From Bacillus sp. HNG (lineage in GTDB: Bacteria > Bacillota > Bacilli > Bacillales > Bacillaceae_L): a stretch of 64,000 nucleotides of DNA. The notes below the pieces were generated by a model, which saw only the letters and a program-made list of their open reading frames with translations, had not been told where the DNA came from and did not search any database. The stretch lies in NCBI RefSeq assembly GCF_003400205.1, contig NZ_QUQV01000005.1, positions 124,001 through 188,000 on the forward strand, in the 5' to 3' direction. Below, in pieces: positions 8,137 through 17,481 of the stretch. Made by a program: the position numbers and the translations under genes. Positions within the stretch are counted from its first letter, which is position 1; each line of letters begins with the position of its first letter.

Positions 8137-9113
8137 GGAAGTTCAATATCTGCGGAATAGATATGATGAACCTTCCCTTCTGCATCCTCGAGGAGTAATA
8201 CTCCTTCCTCATTGATGCCAATTGCTTTTCCTTCAATCGAGCCAGAAATAGTTCTAGCAATGATCTGCTTTCCTATACTTGTTGCATAGCTTTCCCATAA
8301 AAGTTTAACGACCTTAAAGCCATGCTGTAAATACTCATTGTAAAGCTTTTCAATTTTTAATAAAATCACCTGAATTAATTCGGCACGGTCAATTTTATCG
8401 CCTTTTTCAATTGCAAGTGAACTCGCAATGGTATGAAGATTCTCAGGAAATTGACTCAATTCTTGATTCACATTGATGCCAATCCCAATAATGACTGAAT
8501 TAATTCGATCAGTTTCAGCTTGGAGCTCCGTTAAAATTCCCACAATTTTTTTTTGATGAATTAAAATATCATTAGGCCATTTAATGTCTGGCTCTAAGCC
8601 TGTCACTTCTTGGATTGCTTGGACGACACCAACCGCAGCTAATAAAGTTAATTGTGGAGCTTGTGATGGCGGGATTTGTGGTCTTAAAATCATACTCATC
8701 CAGACTCCAGTATGTTTAGGGGAATACCATGCGCGATCTAATCTGCCACGTCCAGTTGTCTGTTCTTCTGCCACAACAAGTGTACCTTCGACAGCACCTT
8801 CATACGCTAATTTATGGGCAATTTGCTGGGTAGAGGTTACCGATTCCTCAAAATGAATGTTTCTCCCTAAACTTTTAGTTTCAAGGCCTAGCTGTATTTC
8901 ATTACCACTAATTTTATCTGGCTTCGTTATAATACGATACCCCAGCTTTCGAACGGCCTCTAATTCGTATCCTTCATTACGTAAATCTTCAATATGTTTC
9001 CATACGGCTGTCCGCGAACACCCAAGTTGCTCGCTTAATTTTTGTCCAGATATAAACTCCCCGTTGGCACTAGAGAAGACTTCTAACAATTTCTTTCTTA
9101 TTTCTGATTGCAC
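8133..9113 (-). CDS. birA: Bifunctional biotin-protein ligase / biotin operon repressor
   Basis: 326 aa from GTG 9113. N-terminal winged helix-turn-helix (FISGQKLSEQLGCSRTAVWK) for DNA binding, then a biotin ligase domain with the ATP/biotin loop TTGRGRLDRAWYSP and PNDILIHQKKIVGILTE. It biotinylates carboxylase subunits and, as biotinyl-AMP complex, represses biotin genes. The GTG at 9113 has AAAGGAG 11 nt upstream; a GTG at 9125 has that SD directly adjacent and is less likely. The end of repeat C1 overlaps the stop region. Translation overlaps cca, so the two are coupled. Confidence 0.94.
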   Translation of the reverse strand: MQSEIRKKLLEVFSSANGEFISGQKLSEQLGCSRTAVWKHIEDLRNEGYELEAVRKLGYRIITKPDKISGNEIQLGLETKSLGRNIHFEESVTSTQQIAHKLAYEGAVEGTLVVAEEQTTGRGRLDRAWYSPKHTGVWMSMILRPQIPPSQAPQLTLLAAVGVVQAIQEVTGLEPDIKWPNDILIHQKKIVGILTELQAETDRINSVIIGIGINVNQELSQFPENLHTIASSLAIEKGDKIDRAELIQVILLKIEKLYNEYLQHGFKVVKLLWESYATSIGKQIIARTISGSIEGKAIGINEEGVLLLEDAEGKVHHIYSADIELP

Positions 9114-10285
9114 GATAGAAGCCACTCCTTTATCTTTTCCTTGTTATTTTCAACTTTGTATTCAAGAATTCCATTTTCAACTAATTCATATAGGTCCGCT
9201 ATCCATTTCCCTGGCTTTTGTTTGTACCAGAGTAAAAGATCTTCACCTGTAATAGCTAGATCGGAACGTTGTTTAATGGGTAATTTATTAAATTCCTGAA
9301 ACGGTGACACGTCTTGATGAATCCTTAAAACTTCTAAAATACGTTCTATCTGTTGGATACATTCTGCTCCACAATCGTATAGTAGACGTTTATTCCAGCC
9401 AGTTTGAATGACTTTTTCAAGAAAAACTCTATTTTTTACAACCTGTTCAATGATTTTATTTGGTAATTTCCATTGTCGTAAAAATGCCTTACTATCGTCT
9501 ATGTTCAATAAATAACAAGCAAGTGTCCAATATTCAGCTCTCTCTTGAAGATGATTCCATTTATAGTAGGAAAAACGTTCTAAACTTTGAATTCGATCCG
9601 CAAAACCAGGTATATATTGATATAAATTGGTGTTTACTAAAAGCGGAATTGATTCTTGGCAACTCGGGCCATTTAGTAATTTTTCAAATTCTATTGAAAT
9701 CCGCTCAACTGAAATCTTTTTTAATAATCCTGCATTTTCCTTGATGGCTGACTCCGTTTCCTTACATAATAAAAAGGACAATTGGCTTGAAAATCGAACA
9801 GCCCTCATCATCCTAAGTGCATCTTCAAAAAACCTTTCGTTGGGGTCACCGACAGTTTGAATTCGTTTCTCTTCAATTGCTTTCTTTCCTCCGAAAGGAT
9901 CAATAATGTTACCATCATTCGTCATCGCCATTGCGTTCATCGTAAAATCTCTTCTTTTTAAGTCCTCGTGAAGGGAAGTGACAAATTCAACATGAGAAGG
10001 TCTCCGGTAGTCTTCATACCCCTCCTCTGTTCGGAATGTCGTCACTTCATATTGTTCACCCTTATGTAACACAATTACTGTTCCGTGAACCGCACCAACA
10101 TCAATAGTTTTTGGAAATATAGCCATAATTTGTTCTGGTCGTGCAGAAGTTGCGATATCGATATCACCAATGGGTCGATGTAAAAGATAATCACGGACTG
10201 AACCACCAACAAAATAAGCCTCATAGCCGTTATTATGTAAAGTTGTAAGAATTTCTTTTGCTTTTATAAAAGGTTCATCCATCAT
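9098..10285 (-). CDS. cca: CCA-adding tRNA nucleotidyltransferase
   Basis: 395 aa. Adds or repairs the 3' CCA of tRNAs. Class II nucleotidyltransferase head: GGSVRD near 27-32, metal-binding DID (41-43 region) and the ERRxR-like segment HEDLKRRDFTMNAMA near 106, followed by helical neck and tail domains. Two consecutive ATG codons (10285, 10282) follow GAGGGG. It overlaps birA at its end and follows bshA by 12 nt, in the conserved dapB-mgsA-bshA-cca-birA string. Confidence 0.95.
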   Translation of the reverse strand: MMDEPFIKAKEILTTLHNNGYEAYFVGGSVRDYLLHRPIGDIDIATSARPEQIMAIFPKTIDVGAVHGTVIVLHKGEQYEVTTFRTEEGYEDYRRPSHVEFVTSLHEDLKRRDFTMNAMAMTNDGNIIDPFGGKKAIEEKRIQTVGDPNERFFEDALRMMRAVRFSSQLSFLLCKETESAIKENAGLLKKISVERISIEFEKLLNGPSCQESIPLLVNTNLYQYIPGFADRIQSLERFSYYKWNHLQERAEYWTLACYLLNIDDSKAFLRQWKLPNKIIEQVVKNRVFLEKVIQTGWNKRLLYDCGAECIQQIERILEVLRIHQDVSPFQEFNKLPIKQRSDLAITGEDLLLWYKQKPGKWIADLYELVENGILEYKVENNKEKIKEWLLSCNQK

Positions 10286-10297
10286 CGAGAGCCCCTC

Positions 10298-11431
10298 TCA
10301 ACGTTTATCCTCAAGGATAGAATAATATAAATCCTCATAATCATTCACAATTCGCTCGGAATTAAACTTTTCTTGAACAGAGCGGATTGCCTGATTAGAC
10401 ATTTTACTATGTAAGTCAGGATCCTTTAATAATGCGATTGATTTGTTTACGATGTCTTCAATATCCCCGACTTCACAAATATAGCCATCTTTACCTTCAT
10501 CAATAACCTCTGGAATACCTCCAGTGTTTGTCCCAATAGTTGGAACCCCACAAGCCATTGCTTCAATTAAAACAAGTCCAAAGCTCTCTTTTTCAGATAA
10601 TAAAAGCTTTAAGTCACTAATTGAATAAAGTTCGGGGAGGTTTTCTTGTTTTCCCAAAAGAAGTACTTTATCAGTTAGCCCAAACTTATTAATTAACTTG
10701 CAAACAGTAGTTAATTCAGGTCCATCGCCCACTAATAATAGCTTGGATTTCACTTCTTTTTGAATCAAGTTAAATGCTTGAACAACGTCAGGAACGCGTT
10801 TTACCTTTCGGAAATTGGATACATGGATAATCACTTTTTCATCTTCTTGTATCCCATACTGTTTTCGTAAATCATTCACATTTCTTTTGTAGTAAATTTT
10901 CTCGTCTACAAAATTATAAATCGTTTTAATCTCTTTTTTTGGTTCAATTAATTCGTAGGTTTGTTCGACAAGCGATTTTGAAACTGCTGTCACTGCATCG
11001 GATTGTTCGATTCCAAACCGAATAAGTTCGGTTAAAGACGGATCGTACCCGAGAACGGTAATATCTGTACCGTGAAGGGTGGTCACTATCTTAACATCCC
11101 CACCCACCATTTGCTTTGCTAAATAAGCGCATGCTGCATGTGGGATCGCATAATGAACATGTAATAGATCCAGCTTCTCCCTTTTTGTAACCTCTGCCAT
11201 TTTACTTGCTAATGCTAAATCATAAGGCGGGTATTTAAATACCGAATATTGATTCACTTCTACCTCATGAAAGTAAATATTTGTATAAATTTTGTTTAAA
11301 CGGAATGGAAGACTTGAAGAAATAAAGTGGATTTCATGTCCTTTCTCTGCAAGCAACTTCCCTAGCTCTGTTGCAACGATACCTGATCCACCGACTGAAG
11401 GGTAACAGGTGATCCCGATTTTAAGTTTCAT
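10298..11431 (-). CDS. bshA: N-acetyl-alpha-D-glucosaminyl L-malate synthase (bacillithiol step 1)
   Basis: 377 aa from ATG 11431 (SD GGGAGA, 7-8 nt), the length of B. subtilis BshA; an in-frame GTG 15 nt upstream is unlikely. GT-B family 4 glycosyltransferase: N-terminal [30 protein letters not shown], and the donor-binding [17 protein letters not shown] near 280. It joins UDP-GlcNAc and L-malate, starting bacillithiol synthesis. In B. subtilis the deacetylase gene bshB1 lies directly upstream; here only 61 bp separate bshA from mgsA and bshB1 is absent. ypdA at 58000 shows that bacillithiol is still used. Confidence 0.95.
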   Translation of the reverse strand: MKLKIGITCYPSVGGSGIVATELGKLLAEKGHEIHFISSSLPFRLNKIYTNIYFHEVEVNQYSVFKYPPYDLALASKMAEVTKREKLDLLHVHYAIPHAACAYLAKQMVGGDVKIVTTLHGTDITVLGYDPSLTELIRFGIEQSDAVTAVSKSLVEQTYELIEPKKEIKTIYNFVDEKIYYKRNVNDLRKQYGIQEDEKVIIHVSNFRKVKRVPDVVQAFNLIQKEVKSKLLLVGDGPELTTVCKLINKFGLTDKVLLLGKQENLPELYSISDLKLLLSEKESFGLVLIEAMACGVPTIGTNTGGIPEVIDEGKDGYICEVGDIEDIVNKSIALLKDPDLHSKMSNQAIRSVQEKFNSERIVNDYEDLYYSILEDKR

Positions 11432-11492
11432 TGAAGATTCTCCCACTTCTACATTAATTACAAATACTGATTCATGTTAAAGATTCGAGCGC

Positions 11493-11912
11493 TTATTGAT
11501 TAGCTCCCTCTTGTCTTTCACGGATGATTTCACGCCATGAAAAAAATCCTTTTTCAAGTCCATGAATCAGTACCTCTGCCGTTCCCATATTTGTTGCTAA
11601 TGGAACAGCATACACATCACATAGTCTAATTAATGCAGATACATCTGGCTCGTGTGGCTGTGCGGTTAGAGGATCTCTAAAAAAGATCACCATGTCCATT
11701 TGATTATTTGCAATCATCGCCCCAATTTCTTGGTCACCGCCTAGTGGTCCTGATTGAAAACGATGAATTTGCAGTCCAGTAGCTTCAGATATGCGTAAGC
11801 CTGTTGTTCCTGTAGCGAATAATTCATGTTGTTCTAAAATAGATGTATAAGCTGTTGAAAACTGTACTAGATCATTTTTCTTTTTATCGTGAGCAATTAG
11901 AGCAATTTTCAT
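11493..11912 (-). CDS. mgsA: Methylglyoxal synthase
   Basis: 139 aa. Converts dihydroxyacetone phosphate to methylglyoxal plus phosphate, a bypass used when sugar phosphates build up. Phosphate-binding and catalytic motifs are visible: AHDKKK at 7-12, TGTTG at 34-38, GPLGGDQ with catalytic Asp60, FFRDPL, and His87/Asp90 in QPHEPD. Start ATG 11912 with SD AAGGGG. Lies 14 nt after dapB. Confidence 0.96.
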   Translation of the reverse strand: MKIALIAHDKKKNDLVQFSTAYTSILEQHELFATGTTGLRISEATGLQIHRFQSGPLGGDQEIGAMIANNQMDMVIFFRDPLTAQPHEPDVSALIRLCDVYAVPLATNMGTAEVLIHGLEKGFFSWREIIRERQEGANQ

Positions 11913-11926
11913 AGTTATGTATCCCC

Positions 11927-12727
11927 TTATTCGATGATATTTTCTAATCCATACACTAAAACGTCAAGATTCATTACAGTGTCTACTGATAATTTGACAC
12001 CTGACATGAAGGATGCACGGTTGAATGAATCATGGCGTATGGATAGCATTTGTCCATTACCACCAAACATTACTTCTTGATGTGCAACAAGTCCCGGTAA
12101 GCGTACGCTATGTATGCGAATTCCATCGTACTCAGCACCACGTGCTCCTTGGATTGTTTCTTTTTCATTAGGATGACCTTGTTGTTTTGATTCTCTAACT
12201 GTTGTCAATAATTCGGCTGTTTTAACAGCTGTTCCAGAAGGTGCATCAAGCTTTTGGTCATGGTGAAGCTCAATAATTTCCACGTCTTGAAAGTACTTGG
12301 CAGCCATTTGCGAAAACTTCATCATTAGTACAGCACCGACAGCAAAATTAGGTGCGATAATGGCGCCTACCTTACGTTCCTCCGCCATTTTTGACAGTCT
12401 ATCTAATTCTTCTTTCGTAAAACCTGTCGTGCCTACTACAGGGCGAACCCCGTGTTCAATAGCTACCTCAGTGTGGTACTTACCCGTTTCAGGTGTAGTT
12501 AAATCAATTAAGACGTCTGGTTTTGTTTCTGAGAAGCACTCTATAATATCCGTAAAGATCGGCGCATTTACATTCGAAAAGCCTTCTACATCACTTAGTG
12601 ATTGGCCATTGTTTTTTCGATCGATGACCCCTACTAGAGAAAAATTTTCTGTTTCCTGGACAAGGGCAACCGCTTCTTTCCCCATTCTCCCCCTCGGTCC
12701 TGCAATTACGATTTTTATAGTATCCAT
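11927..12727 (-). CDS. dapB: 4-hydroxy-tetrahydrodipicolinate reductase
   Basis: 266 aa. NAD(P)H-dependent step of diaminopimelate/lysine synthesis, feeding peptidoglycan and dipicolinate for spores. N-terminal dinucleotide-binding GPRGRMG near 10-16, and the catalytic run [15 protein letters not shown] near 150. C-terminal [20 protein letters not shown] is typical. Start ATG 12727 follows a GGGGG at about 12-nt spacing. Belongs to the ypjD-dapB-mgsA-bshA-cca-birA operon. Confidence 0.96.
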   Translation of the reverse strand: MDTIKIVIAGPRGRMGKEAVALVQETENFSLVGVIDRKNNGQSLSDVEGFSNVNAPIFTDIIECFSETKPDVLIDLTTPETGKYHTEVAIEHGVRPVVGTTGFTKEELDRLSKMAEERKVGAIIAPNFAVGAVLMMKFSQMAAKYFQDVEIIELHHDQKLDAPSGTAVKTAELLTTVRESKQQGHPNEKETIQGARGAEYDGIRIHSVRLPGLVAHQEVMFGGNGQMLSIRHDSFNRASFMSGVKLSVDTVMNLDVLVYGLENIIE

Positions 12728-12744
12728 GATGTATGTAATCCCCC

Positions 12745-13080
12745 TTATTTATTCGTGTCAATCCGTGTCCATCTATCCTTATCTCTTGTATTAAATTTGT
12801 TCATAACAGTATTATGTGCGTCTTCAAGGTCAATGTTCAAGGAATTTGCAAGACAAATCAGAACAAATAACAAGTCACCTGTTTCTTCAGCCATGCTTTT
12901 TTCTGTTTCCGTATCTTTTTTAGGCTTTTCGCCATAGTAGTGATTAACCTCTCTCGCAAGTTCTCCAAGTTCCTCAGTCAATCTAGCTAGTAATGCAAGC
13001 GGACTAAAATAGCCTTCTTTGAATTGGCCTATGTATGCATCTACCTCTTGTTGCAGCTGTTTCATCGTTTTATCTGCCAT
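12745..13080 (-). CDS. ypjD: MazG-like nucleotide pyrophosphohydrolase
   Basis: 111 aa from ATG 13080 (SD AGAGGTGAT). All-alpha NTP-PPase fold: [14 protein letters not shown] near 37-50 and [24 protein letters not shown] near 75-98 supply the EExxE/ExxD metal ligands. Expected to hydrolyse nucleoside triphosphates to monophosphates; the physiological substrate is not known. First gene of the dapB operon, 17 nt upstream of dapB. Confidence 0.9.
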   Translation of the reverse strand: MADKTMKQLQQEVDAYIGQFKEGYFSPLALLARLTEELGELAREVNHYYGEKPKKDTETEKSMAEETGDLLFVLICLANSLNIDLEDAHNTVMNKFNTRDKDRWTRIDTNK

Positions 13081-13161
13081 TACTATCACCTCTATCTTTT
13101 CTATTCTTATGTTAGCTTAAAATATAGCTTTTTGACAAATAATTCTTTTATACGACATGAT

Positions 13162-13190
13162 TTGTTTGTTTTTCACCCATACTTTATAAT
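13162..13190 (+). promoter_or_regulatory. Putative sigma-A promoter of ypjC
   Basis: Perfect -10 TATAAT (13185-13190), 17-nt spacer and a weak -35 TTGTTT (13162-13167). It lies 38 nt before the TTG start of ypjC in the divergent ypjD/ypjC gap. Confidence 0.6.
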
Positions 13191-13227
13191 AAAGTGGCAA
13201 TTATTACTATTTCGGGGGTATTTAATT

Positions 13228-14094
13228 TTGAAGTTTTCCATAAAGAATATTATTTTCATTTTGTTGGGTTCCGCCATTTTCTCGTTTGGGATTGTGCATT
13301 TTAATATGCAAAATAATCTAGCAGAGGGCGGTTTTACAGGAATTACACTTTTGCTTTATTTTTTATTTAAATTTGATCCGTCCTATTCGAATCTGATCTT
13401 AAATGTTCCACTATTTTTTCTAGGGTGGAAGCTCCTTGGTCGTATTGCATTTTATTATACACTTATCGGTACTCTAAGTGTTTCAATATTTTTATGGTTC
13501 TTTCAACGTTATCAATTTGATATTCCACTTGATGGTGACCTAATGCTGGCAGCGTTATTTGCCGGTGTGTTTATCGGAGTTGGTCTAGGAATTATTTTTC
13601 GATATGGCGGTACAACTGGTGGTGTTGATATCATTGCAAGGCTTGTTCGAAAATATGTTGGCTGGCCAATGGGGCGGACGATGTTCTTATTTGATGCGGT
13701 GGTTATAACGGTTTCCCTTATTTTCTATCTTTCTTATCGTGAGGCTATGTACACCTTGCTTGCTGTTTTTATTGGGGCACGAGTGATCGATTTCATGCAG
13801 GAAGGTGCCTATGCCGCTAGAGGCGCAATGATTATTTCAGAGAAGAATGATGAGATTGCTGAAAAGATATTACATGAGATGGATCGAGGGGTGACTATCT
13901 TGAAGGGGATGGGTTCGTATACGAAACAGGAGAAGCATATTTTATATTGTGTTGTCGGAAGAAGTGAAATCGGTCGTTTAAAGCAAGTAATTATCTCCGT
14001 CGACCCACATGCTTTTGTCTCTGTTAGTGATGTTCATGATGTCCTTGGAGAAGGGTTTACGTTAGATGAGAATAAAAAGCCGATTGAGCGGTGA
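13228..14094 (+). CDS. ypjC: YitT family membrane protein (DUF161/DUF2179)
   Basis: 288 aa from a TTG at 13228 behind GGGGG; the frame is open further upstream but has no ribosome site there. Five to six hydrophobic segments occupy residues 5-190 (for example IIFILLGSAIFSFGIVHF and TLIGTLSVSIFLWFF), then a soluble C-terminal DUF2179 domain with KGMGSYTKQEKHILYCVVGR. Transport substrate and role are unknown. Transcribed divergently from ypjD and convergently with the protease gene at 14211. Confidence 0.85.
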   Translation: MKFSIKNIIFILLGSAIFSFGIVHFNMQNNLAEGGFTGITLLLYFLFKFDPSYSNLILNVPLFFLGWKLLGRIAFYYTLIGTLSVSIFLWFFQRYQFDIPLDGDLMLAALFAGVFIGVGLGIIFRYGGTTGGVDIIARLVRKYVGWPMGRTMFLFDAVVITVSLIFYLSYREAMYTLLAVFIGARVIDFMQEGAYAARGAMIISEKNDEIAEKILHEMDRGVTILKGMGSYTKQEKHILYCVVGRSEIGRLKQVIISVDPHAFVSVSDVHDVLGEGFTLDENKKPIER

Positions 14095-14171
14095 TTTTAC
14101 GTGTGTATACGTGTTTTAACTCATTCGTTTGAAACCCAATAGATGCACACGCCTTTGTAGCTAACATGAAA

Positions 14172-14204
14172 AAAGCCGGTTATCCACATTGATTAACCGG
14201 CTTT
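14172..14204. terminator. Bidirectional terminator
   Basis: 11-bp stem AAAGCCGGTTA/TAACCGGCTTT with a loop of about 11 nt, flanked by A-rich and T-rich sides. It serves convergent ypjC (+) and the YugP-like gene (-). Confidence 0.85.
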
Positions 14205-14210
14205 CGTTGT

Positions 14211-14885
14211 TTATTCTTCTCGAGTCATACCTGTATATATAAGGATCAATCTCAAAAGTTCTAACACTGCTACTGCTGCTGCCGCAACATAGGTAAGGGC
14301 TGCTGCGTTTAGCACTTTCTTTGTTTCACGTTCTTCATCGTTTCGAATGACACCTGCAGAAACGATTTCGTTCATTGCTCTTGATGATGCATTAAATTCA
14401 ACTGGTAATGTAACAAGTTGGAATAACACAGCTGCTGCCATAAAGATAATTCCTACTAGAATTAAGTTCGACATTGTAAAAATAATACCAGCAATGATTA
14501 AAATCCATGAAAAGTTTGAACCAATGTTCGCAACCGGTACGAGTGCATGGCGGAAACGAAGAAATGCATAATCTTGTTGATCTTGAATCGCATGACCAAC
14601 TTCATGGGCCGCAACTGCTGCACCAGCGATTGAATTTCCATAATAATTATTAGTTGATAGTCGCACAACTTTTGATCTTGGGTCATAATGGTCTGAAAGC
14701 AAACCAGGTGTTTCTTCAATTCTCACATCATATAATCCATTTTGATCGAGTATTCTTCTTGCTACTTCTGCACCTGTCATACCTGATGACGAAGGAATTT
14801 GTGAATACTTCTTATATGCACTCTTCACTTTAATTTGTGCATATATCGGAATGATAATGATCAAAGCGAAATAAACTAGAATCAT
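14211..14885 (-). CDS. YugP-like membrane zinc metallopeptidase
   Basis: 224 aa. The N-terminus is one hydrophobic helix, residues 90-102 hold the zinc-binding HExxH in AAHEVGHAIQDQ, and two to three further membrane segments follow (NFSWILIIAGIIFTM, LILVGIIFMAAAVLF, and a C-terminal Ala-rich helix). The conserved PVEFNASSRAM run contains the likely third ligand. This is the Zn_peptidase_2 family of B. subtilis YugP; the symbol is left blank because B. subtilis has yugP elsewhere. Substrates are unknown. Confidence 0.85.
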   Translation of the reverse strand: MILVYFALIIIIPIYAQIKVKSAYKKYSQIPSSSGMTGAEVARRILDQNGLYDVRIEETPGLLSDHYDPRSKVVRLSTNNYYGNSIAGAAVAAHEVGHAIQDQQDYAFLRFRHALVPVANIGSNFSWILIIAGIIFTMSNLILVGIIFMAAAVLFQLVTLPVEFNASSRAMNEIVSAGVIRNDEERETKKVLNAAALTYVAAAAVAVLELLRLILIYTGMTREE

Positions 14886-14974
14886 TTTTGTTCCTCCAAA
14901 TTATAGTATAATTTAATTTTAATTAGAGACTCCCTCATTGTCAATTGACTTGCTTACAAAATCTCTAAAAGTAA

Positions 14975-14996
14975 ACAGTGGGATATGCCCCACTGT
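14975..14996 (-). terminator. Terminator of ypjB
   Basis: 8-bp stem ACAGTGGG/CCCACTGT overlapping the ypjB stop codon, followed by TTTACTTTT on the minus strand. Confidence 0.75.
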
Positions 14997-15796
14997 CAGC
15001 GGTCTTCGTAATCTCTCTGTTTTTGGCGCTTTTGCTTATCGCCTTTATATTTTCTCCAGCCTACATAGATTAATGTAAGAATAATGGCGCCACCTGTTGA
15101 TATCATCACCCAAATTAGAGACGGATCAGCGTCATCCTCCGTCATACGGTCGAACATATTTTTTAGATCTAACTCCATTTGCTCAAGCTGTTGTATTCTA
15201 GTAGCGGTTTTCAAGTCTTCGTTACGGTATGCATCTAAGAAAGCAATATGTGATTCTATTTTCTGAACGTCTTGAGGTGTGATATCCACAGTAATACTCG
15301 GATGAATCATATTATATTTTGATAGAAAGATAGTCAACAATTGATTAAATGTTTCCTTATCGCCTTCTTCAATCGTTTCCTTCATTTCCCCAAACGTCGT
15401 CATTATTGAATCTTCCAATTCTGTCCACATCGGCTGATACTCAGACCTCATCGCATCCACCACTAAACGAAATTGGGTAACACGATTGACTCTTTCTTCC
15501 ATGCTAAGTGAACTAGAAGTAACTGCTTCAAAGGCTGATTCATGAGTTAAGGTAATAATCCGAAGTTCATCCATTGAAAAGGATTGATCCCGCTGATTCA
15601 TGCGAAGGAATTCATTTGAAAAATGTGTTAACAATTGCTTAGCATCCTTGTATCTTTCCTGCTTCACCATTTGTAGGGCTTGATCGGAAATTTGATCAAG
15701 CTTATCCCAGTTTTCTTCAGTGGAGGTAGCGTTTATGGATATAGGATGAATCATAACTATAAAACAAATAATGCATATAATTCTAGAAATTTTCAT
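14996..15796 (-). CDS. ypjB: Sporulation-associated membrane protein YpjB
   Basis: 266 aa. N-terminal signal peptide (IICIICFIVMIHPISINA, residues 5-22), a helical extracytoplasmic region and one C-terminal membrane span (LIWVMISTGGAIILTLIYVGW) followed by a basic tail (KGDKQKRQKQR). B. subtilis YpjB is a mother-cell sporulation protein of unknown function. A sigma-E-like -10 element lies 28 nt upstream of the start. It lies beside ypjA as in B. subtilis. Confidence 0.85.
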   Translation of the reverse strand: MKISRIICIICFIVMIHPISINATSTEENWDKLDQISDQALQMVKQERYKDAKQLLTHFSNEFLRMNQRDQSFSMDELRIITLTHESAFEAVTSSSLSMEERVNRVTQFRLVVDAMRSEYQPMWTELEDSIMTTFGEMKETIEEGDKETFNQLLTIFLSKYNMIHPSITVDITPQDVQKIESHIAFLDAYRNEDLKTATRIQQLEQMELDLKNMFDRMTEDDADPSLIWVMISTGGAIILTLIYVGWRKYKGDKQKRQKQRDYEDR

Positions 15797-15823
15797 ACTT
15801 GTCCCTCCTCAAACATCTATTAA

Positions 15824-15831
15824 AATGTATG
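15824..15831 (-). promoter_or_regulatory. Possible sigma-E -10 element of ypjB
   Basis: CATACATT on the minus strand fits the sigma-E -10 consensus CATACANT. The -35 region 14 nt upstream (GTCTACT) is a poor match, so this is tentative; B. subtilis ypjB is known as a sporulation gene. Confidence 0.45.
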
Positions 15832-15859
15832 ATAGATTGGACAAGAGTAGACCAATTAT

Positions 15860-16462
15860 TTATTGAAGTTCTAACTGATAACGATCTTTTTTTATACAAA
15901 GTAAATAAGTAATTAAGATAGAAACCATACTTAACCAAAATGTAAAATAGCCAATCTGGGGAATATATTGATCCAATACACTATATCTTGGCATCATGAA
16001 GAAAACATAATCAATTACATCATTATGTAAGGTCCAGACAGCTGCAATCACCAAATGAATCGGCTTTATGCGATAATAAGGAGCATATAATAGTCCCTGA
16101 ATTGCCATCCCAAGGTGAGAAAAAATCAGCATATACCCGTAAATATCCAGACCATCGACAAAATAGGTAAGAATATTCATCACCACTGCCCAAATCCCAT
16201 ACTTAAAAAGGGTGACAATTGCTAACGCCTCAATAAGCGGCCAATTCCTTCTTAGCAAAAATGCGACTAACACAAAACAAAAAAACAAGCTTGCCGTTGG
16301 GCTGTCGGGAACAAAGATAAAAAATTTTGACGGCGTAATGTTTAGTTGACTCTCATACCAAATATATCCATAGATGGTCCCTGGAATGTTTATAAGTAAT
16401 AGAATCCAGAGCACCCAGCGTTGTCCCATTAAATAAGTAATCCACTTCATCCTATGTACCAA
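15860..16462 (-). CDS. ypjA: DUF1405 membrane protein YpjA
   Basis: 200 aa, about six hydrophobic segments (VLWILLLINIPGTIYGYIW, SLFFCFVLVAFLL, LAIVTLFKYGIWAVVMNIL, MLIFSHLGMAIQGLLYAPYY, IGYFTFWLSMVSILITYLLC). Member of DUF1405, function unknown. B. subtilis ypjA lies at the same place between qcrC and ypjB, and conservation next to the bc complex genes is the only functional hint. Confidence 0.85.
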   Translation of the reverse strand: MVHRMKWITYLMGQRWVLWILLLINIPGTIYGYIWYESQLNITPSKFFIFVPDSPTASLFFCFVLVAFLLRRNWPLIEALAIVTLFKYGIWAVVMNILTYFVDGLDIYGYMLIFSHLGMAIQGLLYAPYYRIKPIHLVIAAVWTLHNDVIDYVFFMMPRYSVLDQYIPQIGYFTFWLSMVSILITYLLCIKKDRYQLELQ

Positions 16463-16528
16463 CTCTCCTATTTTCTTACCTCAAGATTCTCTTAAAAGCG
16501 GTTACCTTGTCAAGAAAAAATGTATAAA

Positions 16529-16556
16529 AAAAGCTGACCTTTAAAAGTCAGCTTTT
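16529..16556 (-). terminator. Terminator of qcrABC
   Basis: 10-bp stem AAAAGCTGAC/GTCAGCTTTT with an 8-nt loop, T-rich on the minus-strand exit side. Confidence 0.85.
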
Positions 16557-16564
16557 GTGTTTGT

Positions 16565-17332
16565 TTACTTAGAAGTTACACTTGAAATAAATTCAGCGAG
16601 CTTCTGTAATTCTTCGTCAGTACCTTCGAACATTCCTGGAGGCATAGCCCCTTGACCATTTTTCGCAATGTTGGCAACTTCTTCAGGAGATAATCCGTTA
16701 TCAACTAACGCTTTTCCTGCAGGTCCACCTTCTAGGTCACCACCGTGACATCCGATACAACCTTTTTCTTGATATAATAAGTATCCTTCTGATTCCTTAT
16801 CAATTTCTGCCTCTGCTACTATTTTCGCAGATTCAGCTCTCGCTTCCCAGTCTACTTGAGATGCAGATTCCCATGTTAAGTATGCAACTGAGGCAAACGC
16901 TAAAAGCATCATACCTGTAGCAACTGGACGCTTTGATGGTCTACGTTCAGGACCACGATCTAGGAACGGTGCAAGTAAAAGCGCTCCAAATGCAAGTCCA
17001 GGAATCACAAGCGTACCAATAACGTTGAAATCACCAGATGCATATGTGTACTTAATCAATTGATACATGAATAAGAAATACCAGTCTGGTAGTGGAATAT
17101 ATCCTGCAGCAGTAGGGTCAGCGACTTTTTCAAGTGGTGATGGATGTGCTGCTGTTAAACATAAAAACGCGACTAAGAAAACAGAACCAACTAACCATTC
17201 TTTTAATAGGAAGTTTGGCCAGAATGCTTCTGTTTTTCCTGGATACTCGGAGTAATCCTTAGGAATATGTTTTTTATTACTTACAGGAACACGTGAGTCC
17301 CCAACAAATTTCATTCCTTTTCCACGATGCAT
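16565..17332 (-). CDS. qcrC: Menaquinol:cytochrome c reductase, cytochrome b/c subunit
   Basis: 255 aa. A subunit-IV-like membrane part (residues 40-160) is fused to a C-terminal cytochrome c domain: heme-binding CIGCH in EKGCIGCHGGDLEGG near residue 192 and the axial-Met region GAMPPGMF near 233. The complex passes electrons from menaquinol to cytochrome c and pumps protons at the membrane. N-terminus MHRGKGMKFVGDSRVP matches the family. It is the third qcr gene, with an unusually long 149-bp gap to qcrB that shows no reading frame. Confidence 0.96.
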   Translation of the reverse strand: MHRGKGMKFVGDSRVPVSNKKHIPKDYSEYPGKTEAFWPNFLLKEWLVGSVFLVAFLCLTAAHPSPLEKVADPTAAGYIPLPDWYFLFMYQLIKYTYASGDFNVIGTLVIPGLAFGALLLAPFLDRGPERRPSKRPVATGMMLLAFASVAYLTWESASQVDWEARAESAKIVAEAEIDKESEGYLLYQEKGCIGCHGGDLEGGPAGKALVDNGLSPEEVANIAKNGQGAMPPGMFEGTDEELQKLAEFISSVTSK

Positions 17333-17481
17333 AATCGGTCCCCCTCCTTTTTAGAGAATTTTCATTCAAAAGAGATTGTTCAATTCATTTTTAGATTTTC
17401 GAACATACCCATAGTTCAAGTAAATCAATCGCTTAGATATTAATCCTTTACACTTCAAACTAGAAGGCAAAGTCTTGTATC

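Noticed and set aside
7860-8215. Three overlapping frames of 69-81 codons
   Set aside because: All fall within repeat C1; the coding look comes from its GC-rich palindromes.
13024-13227. Longer N-terminus for the YitT-family gene
   Set aside because: Would overlap ypjD on the other strand and lacks a ribosome site; the TTG at 13228 has GGGGG upstream and gives the family length.
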